DNA of 64,000 nt from Snodgrassella alvi (lineage in GTDB: Bacteria; Pseudomonadota; Gammaproteobacteria; Burkholderiales; Neisseriaceae), in assembly GCF_002777425.1 (NCBI RefSeq), contig NZ_MDVC01000091.1, positions 62,001 to 126,000 of the forward strand, in the 5' to 3' direction. The number at the start of each line of letters is the position of its first letter. Within the stretch, counting starts at the first letter, position 1. Made by a program: the position numbers and the translations under genes. Below the pieces are notes generated by a model, which saw only the letters and a program-made list of their open reading frames with translations, had not been told where the DNA came from and ran no database searches. This document shows positions 58,615 through 64,000 of this stretch, piece after piece.

Positions 58615-59706
58615 TTAAACGTTAAACAAGAAGTGGATAACATCGCCGTCGTTAACCACATATTCTTTGCCTTCGGCTCGCATTTTACCGGCTTCTTTGG
58701 CTTTGGTTTCGCCGCCACAGGCAATGAAATCGGCGTAGGCAATTACCTGTGCGCGGATAAAGCCACGTTCAAAATCGGTATGTATTACTCCCGCAGCCTG
58801 CGGTGCGGTATCGCCTTTATGGATGGTCCATGCTCTGACTTCCTGTACACCGGCAGTGAAATAGGTTTGCAAGCCAAGTAGATCGTAACCGGCACGAATC
58901 AGGCGATTTAATCCCGGCTCTTTTAAACCCATTTCTGCTAAAAATTCTGCTTTATCGGCTTCATCCAGATCCGCAATCTCACTTTCCATCGCAGCGCACA
59001 GGGCAACAACAGGCGCATTTTCCTGTGCAGCCAGTTGTTGCAGGCGTTGCAGATGAGGGTTGTTATCGAAGCCATTTTCAGCAACGTTGGCAACATACAT
59101 AGCAGGTTTAACAGTCAGCAGGCATAAGGGTTTAATCAGTGCCAGTTCGTCCTGATCCAGACCTGCTGCGCGAATTGGTTTGCCCTCCAGCAGATGTTGC
59201 TGTAAACGTTCCAAAATAGCCACCAGTTTTTGTGCTTCCTTATCACCGGATTTGGCTCGTTTACTTTCACGTACAATGGTTTTTTCCACACTGGCTAAAT
59301 CTGCCAGAGCCAGCTCGGTGCCAATCACTTCAATATCGGAAATCGGATCTACTTTGCCGGCAACATGGACGATATTGTCGTCATCAAAGCAGCGTACTAC
59401 ATTAACGATGGCATCTGTTTCTCGGATATTAGCGAGAAACTGGTTACCTAGACCTTCACCTTTGCTGGCACCTGCTACCAAGCCAGCGATATCGACAAAT
59501 TCAACTATGGCTGGCTGAGTTCGTTTTGGGTTAACAATTTTGGCTAGTTCAGCCATGCGTTCATCTGGCACTTCGACAATGCCGACATTCGGCTCGATAG
59601 TACAGAAAGGATAATTGGCAGCTTCAATGCCTGACTGGGTTAGGGCGTTAAACAGGGTAGATTTGCCCACATTGGGTAAACCCACAATGCCACATTTCAA
59701 ACTCAT
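58615..59706 (-). CDS. ychF: Redox-regulated ribosome-binding ATPase YchF (Obg/OLA1 family)
   Basis: The 363-residue P-loop protein has G-L-P-N-V-G-K-S (9-16) and the G-x-x-x-G switch D-I-A-G-L-V-A-G-A near residues 72-80. The N-x-x-E specificity region is not a strict N-K-x-D, consistent with ATP preference in this family. A C-terminal TGS domain (about 280-362) is present. YchF binds ribosomes and modulates stress responses. It is transcribed alone. Confidence 0.95.
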   Translation of the reverse strand: MSLKCGIVGLPNVGKSTLFNALTQSGIEAANYPFCTIEPNVGIVEVPDERMAELAKIVNPKRTQPAIVEFVDIAGLVAGASKGEGLGNQFLANIRETDAIVNVVRCFDDDNIVHVAGKVDPISDIEVIGTELALADLASVEKTIVRESKRAKSGDKEAQKLVAILERLQQHLLEGKPIRAAGLDQDELALIKPLCLLTVKPAMYVANVAENGFDNNPHLQRLQQLAAQENAPVVALCAAMESEIADLDEADKAEFLAEMGLKEPGLNRLIRAGYDLLGLQTYFTAGVQEVRAWTIHKGDTAPQAAGVIHTDFERGFIRAQVIAYADFIACGGETKAKEAGKMRAEGKEYVVNDGDVIHFLFNV

Positions 59707-59913
59707 GATATTCCTTGGAAATAGGCGATATATAAAAATGGCTGAATTGTATCATAAAGCATAGTGATACCTGTGCTGAACCAGCGAAGTATTGTGTAGT
59801 TTGCCGAAAATGTGAATTTATACAGTTTACTTCATCGATAAAATTAAATTAGGGTTGGTGAAATTAAATTATTTTTTAAAACAATAATATGATTATTTTT
59901 TGCTTAATTGGTG

Positions 59914-59942
59914 CTTGCATATGCGAAAAAATATCGTATAAT
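59914..59942 (+). promoter_or_regulatory. Promoter of the tRNA-Met gene
   Basis: A perfect -10 box TATAAT (59937-59942) is preceded 16-17 bp upstream by CTTGCAT (59914-59920) as the -35 element. The tRNA begins 26 bp after the -10 box. Confidence 0.8.
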
Positions 59943-59967
59943 TGCGTCTCTCTTGAAAACGAGATAC

Positions 59968-60044
59968 GGCGAATTAGCTCAGTCGGTTAGAGCAGAGGAA
60001 TCATAATCCTTGTGTCCGGGGTTCGAATCCCTGATTCGCCACCA
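59968..60044 (+). tRNA. tRNA-Met (anticodon CAT)
   Basis: The 77-nt cloverleaf has acceptor GGCGAAT/ATTCGCC, D-arm GCTC/GAGC, anticodon loop ATCATAA giving CAT, T-arm with GGTTCGAATCC, discriminator A and encoded CCA. The paired first base pair (G-C) excludes initiator tRNA. An elongator Met tRNA is most likely; a lysidine-modified tRNA-Ile2, which also has CAT, cannot be fully excluded by eye. Confidence 0.88.
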
Positions 60045-60051
60045 CATAAAT

Positions 60052-60082
60052 CGCAAATTCTGATTAGAATTTGCGTTTTTTT
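60052..60082 (+). terminator. Terminator after tRNA-Met
   Basis: A perfect 10-bp stem CGCAAATTCT / AGAATTTGCG (60052-60061 with 60066-60075) is followed by seven Ts. Confidence 0.93.
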
Positions 60083-60693
60083 ATTGTCTTCCTATTTTGT
60101 ATTCTTTAAGTATTAACATCGTTTATCTGGTTTATTTATTAGGCATGATTGACTACATTTGAGCTATTTTGAATGGATTAATTGCATTAATCTGTAGGCA
60201 ATTTTTTGTGTAATTTATAAGATGTGTGCTACGCAGAAGACAGGTTTATACTGGAATTATCTAGTAAATATTTAACGGTAGTTGTATTCTTAATGCATGC
60301 AGTGTTGAAAAATGCCGAAATATTTCCACCTCATGATTAAGGTAATTTTTTAAAATTCATAAGGTATTGTCTCAAGCCGTTTAGCCTTACGCCCGAAGCC
60401 CTATTTTATTGTTCAATATTGCTCATTTTAACTGGTTGAAGCAACAAATATTTGTAATTTGGCTTTTTAACACGGTATAAATGATCGGACAGCCAACTAT
60501 AAAACATTATGCAAAACCAGTGATGGGTTATTCTTAAAGTGTAGTCGTCCTATTTCTTACCGATGAATAGGCATTAGTTTTGACTCTGGTGCATATTGAA
60601 TACCGTCGTTATCAGCTTGCCGAAAATACACAAGTCATACCATACAATATATGAAATAAGTTGTAGTATAGTTCTTTGCATTAGAATCAAAAG
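60083..60693. other. Spacer without a recognisable gene
   Basis: This stretch is about 610 bp. Stops are frequent in all frames and no family resemblance could be seen. The segment near 60360-60480 is less AT-rich and may be decayed sequence. Confidence 0.4.
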
Positions 60694-61014
60694 ATGGGTT
60701 TGGTAGATAATATTTTAATGTTACGAAAGCAATGGATGAAAAATTTTAGAACAATTGTAAACCAATTCAAAGCCAGCGATTTTTTAAATTTACGTGAACA
60801 TGATATAAACCAAAAATTAGGCGTAGATTATCCAGATGAGTTCTGTAGTTTTGATTTTGGATATCAGATAATTACATGGGTTGATAATAACAGCAAATTA
60901 GAATGCAGTTTTCGTGATTGTGTTTGCACGGATGTCGTAATCTGGTTAAAACAAGCAGATCAACTTACTAAGATTGATAGTGCAACAGTAGAAAAGGAAA
61001 AGAACAACTATTAA
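60694..61014 (+). CDS. Hypothetical small protein, orphan
   Basis: The 106-residue soluble protein is rich in Asp, Asn and Lys, with three Cys (C67 region, F-C-S-F-D-F and C-S-F-R-D-C-V-C). It has no signal peptide or TM helix. I do not recognise it. Its size, acidic/AT-rich character and isolation resemble orphan immunity proteins of contact-dependent or polymorphic toxin systems, but no toxin is adjacent, so this is only a suggestion. There is no clear Shine-Dalgarno before ATG 60694. Confidence 0.5.
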   Translation: MGLVDNILMLRKQWMKNFRTIVNQFKASDFLNLREHDINQKLGVDYPDEFCSFDFGYQIITWVDNNSKLECSFRDCVCTDVVIWLKQADQLTKIDSATVEKEKNNY

Positions 61015-61327
61015 AAAACAAAATAATATTATTTAAATATATAGCAGGTTTAATTCAATAAAATTAAGATTTAAAGGATTACAATTTAACCTGACACGCT
61101 CGTGCAACCGAATATTCTTTTTCCAGAACAATAGAAACAAGCTTTTATTAAAATTCTGCTGTGTAGATTTTTTGGAAATGTATATTCTGGGTTGTTTAAA
61201 ATACCCTTTCTCATCCTCTTTTTGTTTGCTCAGTTTATCATTATTACTATCCTGTTCAATTCGACTGCAACAGATAAAACATAGCTGCGTTAAACATTCC
61301 TGTAATGTATCTGAGCAAACTATACTT
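61015..61327. other. Spacer between orphan ORF and cysE
   Basis: This 313-bp stretch lies between convergent genes. Overlapping open frames in it have no recognisable content or ribosome-binding site. No strong terminator for cysE is visible. Confidence 0.4.
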
Positions 61328-62122
61328 TTAAATACGCTGATCCATTTCCTGTGCCGGACTTTCATGTTTATTGGTTTTGCTAATAACCCGAGCTGGTACA
61401 CCCACTACCGTAGAATATTCTGGAACATCACTAACCACTACGCTACCGGCTCCCACTTTGGCACAGGTATGTACCCGAATGTTACCTAATACGGAAGCAT
61501 TAGCACCAATCATAACCCCGTCACTGATTTTCGGGTGTCGGTCTCCACTCTGTTTGCCGGAACCTCCCAGAGTGACTCCGTGCAGCAGAGAAATATTGTT
61601 GCCCAGTACTGCCGTTTCGCCAATGACTACTCCGGTACCATGATCAATCATGATGCCATATCCCATTGAGGCAGCAGGGTGAATATCAACCCCTAATACT
61701 TCTGAAGCACGGTTTTGCAGGAAATAGGCCAGAGTAGGACGATTCTGCTGCCACAGCCAATGATTAATCCGATGAGTCTGTATAGCATGGAACCCTTTGT
61801 AATACAGTAATGGTAGGCAGTAAGTATCACACGCCGGATCACGTTCATAGTAGGCAACTATATCTGCTAGCGCAGCGTGAATAATTGCCGGATCTTGATG
61901 TAGTGCCTCCAGATAAATCTCAAATAATGCCCGCGCATCCATTACTGCACTGGACATTTTGGTAGACAGGTGAAAGGCAAGCATGCGGGCAAAGTTTTTA
62001 TGGCGTAATACGCTCAGATGCAGAAAGCTGGCCAGTATCGGCTCGTTACACACCGCATTTTCAGTTTCATGGCGAATGGTTTGCCACAGGCTTTCTGCCT
62101 GAGCAGCATCAGGTAAGTTCAT
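61328..62122 (-). CDS. cysE: Serine O-acetyltransferase
   Basis: CysE makes O-acetylserine from serine and acetyl-CoA, the first step of cysteine synthesis and the source of the CysB inducer. The 264-residue protein has an N-terminal helical domain (about 1-140) and a left-handed beta-helix of hexapeptide repeats (about 143-235), including the catalytic H-G-T-G-V-V-I-G-E-T-A-V near 156-167 and G-V-T-L-G-G-S-G-K. It starts 29 nt after rng, so the two may share a leftward transcript. Confidence 0.96.
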   Translation of the reverse strand: MNLPDAAQAESLWQTIRHETENAVCNEPILASFLHLSVLRHKNFARMLAFHLSTKMSSAVMDARALFEIYLEALHQDPAIIHAALADIVAYYERDPACDTYCLPLLYYKGFHAIQTHRINHWLWQQNRPTLAYFLQNRASEVLGVDIHPAASMGYGIMIDHGTGVVIGETAVLGNNISLLHGVTLGGSGKQSGDRHPKISDGVMIGANASVLGNIRVHTCAKVGAGSVVVSDVPEYSTVVGVPARVISKTNKHESPAQEMDQRI

Positions 62123-62151
62123 ACGTCTGGTTTCTCTTTTACAGAATAAAA

Positions 62152-63648
62152 CTATTGCAGCACAATATCATATTGTTCCTGATTGTAGGTGGCTTCTACT
62201 GCCAGCGCAATCGGTTTACCGATAAATTGACTTAACATGTGTAGAGAGTTGGCTTCTTCATCCAGAAATAAATCAATGACACTTGGTGAAGCAAGTATGC
62301 GAAATTCTTGTACATTTATACGGCGTGATTCACGCATGATTTCGCGCTGAATCTCATAGCATATGGTTTGTGCGGTTTTTAGTCGGCCGCGCCCTTGGCA
62401 GGCTGGGCAGGGCTCGCACAGTATCTGGGACAGGTTTTCGCGTGTGCGTTTGCGTGTCAGCTCGACTAGTCCGAGACTGGTGAAGCCGTTAAGGGTAACT
62501 CGAGTGCGGTCATAAGCCAGTGCCCGTGCCAGCTCAGTCAGAATTTCCTCTTGATGTGCTTCGTTGGTCATGTCAATAAAATCAATAATAATAATGCCAC
62601 CCAAATTACGTAAGCGCAGCTCGCGTGCAATCACATGACATGCTTCCAGATTGGTTTTAAAGATGGTTTCTTCGAAGTTGCGCGCACCTACGAATCCTCC
62701 AGTATTGACATCAATGGTGGTCATGGCTTCAGTTGGTTCTATAATAATATAACCGCCGAAGTCCAGATTTACTCGTGGCTGTAGGGATTGGGTAATTCTG
62801 GTTTCGATATTGTGCGCTTCAAATAGTGGGCTGTCATTCTGGAATAATTTCAGTTTATCCAGTGCGCCTTGAGAGTAGTTCATGGCAAATTCACGCATGC
62901 TTTCATAATTGGCTGTTGAATCTACGATGATGTGGTCAATATTGTCGCTGTACATGTCGCGCAATACGCGCAGGCTTAAAGGTAAATCCTGATACAGCAA
63001 TGTTTCCGGCGGGCTGATTTTGGATAACTGTTGAATATGCTGCCATCGTTTGGTTAAATAGTTGATATCAGCCTGTAATTCTGTGTCCGTGGCATTCTCT
63101 GCACTGGTGCGGATAATATAGCCATGGCCTGCATCGGCTGGTAACAGCTTTTGCAGACGTTCACGTAAATGATTGCGTTCTTCTTCGTCTTCAATACGTT
63201 GTGAAATACCGATATGCTGATCCTGTGGCAGGTGTACCAGAAAGCGTCCTGCCAGTGATATCTGCGTAGACAGGCGCGCTCCCTTGGTGTTGATCGGGTC
63301 TTTGATTACCTGTACAACAATTGCCTGACCCTCATGCAGCATGTGTTCAATACGCAGGGGTTGCTCGGGTTTCTGACGCTGCTCCAGAATATCAACAATG
63401 TGCAGAAAAGCAGCACGTTCCAGGCCGATGTCAATAAAGGCGCTTTGCATGCCGGGCAGTACGCGCCGGACAACACCCAGATAAATATTACCTACCAGAC
63501 CATAACCGCTGTTACGTTCTATGTGAATTTCACACAGCCTGTTTTCTTCCATAACAGCTACTCTGGTTTCTTGCGGGGTAATATTCACCAATACGGTTTC
63601 TGCTGGCCGCTGGATATCCTTTGGCAGCGGTATGTCGCTGTTATGCAT
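62152..63648 (-). CDS. rng: Ribonuclease G
   Basis: RNase G is an RNase E-family endonuclease that processes the 16S rRNA 5' end and degrades some mRNAs. The 498-residue protein has an N-terminal S1 domain (about 40-125), the catalytic DNase I-like subdomain with D-V-N-T-G-G-F-V-G near 314-322 and D-F-I-D-M near 354-358, and the zinc-link C-x-x-C (C-E-P-C-P-A-C) near 413. It lacks the C-terminal degradosome scaffold, so it is Rng rather than Rne. A perfect 19-bp inverted repeat lies upstream. Confidence 0.95.
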   Translation of the reverse strand: MHNSDIPLPKDIQRPAETVLVNITPQETRVAVMEENRLCEIHIERNSGYGLVGNIYLGVVRRVLPGMQSAFIDIGLERAAFLHIVDILEQRQKPEQPLRIEHMLHEGQAIVVQVIKDPINTKGARLSTQISLAGRFLVHLPQDQHIGISQRIEDEEERNHLRERLQKLLPADAGHGYIIRTSAENATDTELQADINYLTKRWQHIQQLSKISPPETLLYQDLPLSLRVLRDMYSDNIDHIIVDSTANYESMREFAMNYSQGALDKLKLFQNDSPLFEAHNIETRITQSLQPRVNLDFGGYIIIEPTEAMTTIDVNTGGFVGARNFEETIFKTNLEACHVIARELRLRNLGGIIIIDFIDMTNEAHQEEILTELARALAYDRTRVTLNGFTSLGLVELTRKRTRENLSQILCEPCPACQGRGRLKTAQTICYEIQREIMRESRRINVQEFRILASPSVIDLFLDEEANSLHMLSQFIGKPIALAVEATYNQEQYDIVLQ

Positions 63649-63671
63649 GATGTGGCTTTCAATTTAATCAA

Positions 63672-63721
63672 ATTACTTTGTGCAGTTTTTGCCTGTACAG
63701 ATAAAAACTGCACAAAGTAAT
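63672..63721. repeat. Perfect 19-bp inverted repeat upstream of rng
   Basis: ATTACTTTGTGCAGTTTTT (63672-63690) and its exact complement (63703-63721) flank a 12-nt loop. The end nearest rng is 24 nt from its ATG. It could be a terminator of the upstream gene, an operator, or a leader hairpin in rng mRNA. Confidence 0.8.
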
Positions 63722-63954
63722 CTGGGCAAATATTTGCATGAAAGCTGATATCATAGCGCAGGCGTGAGCTTACTGCCAAACGCAGCTGCATAAAGTTGTA
63801 TGCTAGAAAATGCAAAGAGGAAAGAAGATAAAATCAAATAATAGGTACAGAGAGGACTGTTAATATTTGCAGTGAGTCCAGATGAGGTGTGATTGGTGAA
63901 AATATAATGATAATACAATAAATTATTGTAAATTTTAATTACCTGGACGGGATA

Positions 63955-64000
63955 TTATTTTAGCTGGCAGCAGGCATTGACGCATTCTTTAATTAGCTGG
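63955..64000 (-). CDS. Possible C-terminus of a further leftward gene, partial
   Basis: At the right edge a minus-strand frame enters the window and reads Q-L-I-K-E-C-V-N-A-C-C-Q-L-K before TAA at 63955-63957. It is too short to identify and is called only because the frame is open to the edge. Confidence 0.3.
   Translation of the reverse strand, partial: QLIKECVNACCQLK

Overview
The window looks like chromosomal backbone from a betaproteobacterium of the family Neisseriaceae. The evidence is gene content and order: a TspA/FimV-like protein, an RmpM-type OmpA protein, a lipoprotein-type DsbC, yceD-rpmF-plsX-fabH-fabD-fabG, trpA-accD, a YciB/YciI/BolA/PPIase operon, and AG-type DNA-uptake-sequence-like words inside terminators. 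The moderately AT-rich composition, AT-rich spacers and several decaying genes suggest a host-associated lineage, perhaps Snodgrassella-like; the genus is inference. I see no prophage, CRISPR array, intact insertion sequence or rRNA operon.

Layout. 1-6.3 kb: L,D-transpeptidase (cut by the left edge), rlmD, yceI, a GNAT gene, then a leftward operon yciB-yciI-bolA-PPIase-PPIase. 6.5-11 kb: fimV/tspA and an unrecognised lipoprotein. 11.3-11.8 kb: a decayed XerD-like recombinase. 11.9-22.8 kb: truA, trpF, a cluster of paralogous membrane proteins sharing a W-P-x-Y-P signature (one intact single-domain gene, one wreck, one two-domain gene), then trpB, an MFS transporter, an ACT protein, a PFL/UPF0210 protein, trpA and accD. 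22.9-26.5 kb: DUF488, dsbC, an exonuclease and tyrA, followed by a strong unannotated small-RNA candidate at 26.63-26.72 kb. 26.9-31 kb: a frameshifted ACT-domain gene, gene debris, and an Lrp regulator divergent from dadA, a broken beta-propeller gene and alr, a probable D-alanine catabolic locus. 32-40 kb: dapE-argF-bcr, pheA, a LOG-family gene overlapping ubiJ, and metG. 40-51.7 kb: dctA, tRNA-Pro(CGG), an rsmI-like methylase with maf, then the phospholipid/fatty-acid cluster yceD-rpmF-PRTase-plsX-fabH-(glycosyltransferase-like)-fabD-fabG, cysB, and an RmpM-like gene with a good sigma70 promoter. 52-64 kb: a papain-fold lipoprotein, a PhyH oxygenase, a degenerate J-domain membrane protein, argG, tyrS, ychF, tRNA-Met, an orphan, cysE, rng, and the edge of one more gene.

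Functional themes are amino-acid biosynthesis (Trp, Phe, Tyr, Arg, DAP, Cys), fatty-acid initiation, envelope biogenesis and translation. The most novel items are the W-P-x-Y-P paralogue cluster (13.8-16.4 kb), the anti-Shine-Dalgarno-rich sRNA candidate (26.6 kb), the J-like membrane protein lacking the HPD motif (54.1 kb), the glycosyltransferase-like gene inside the fab operon (46.9 kb) and a perfect 19-bp inverted repeat just upstream of rng (63.7 kb).
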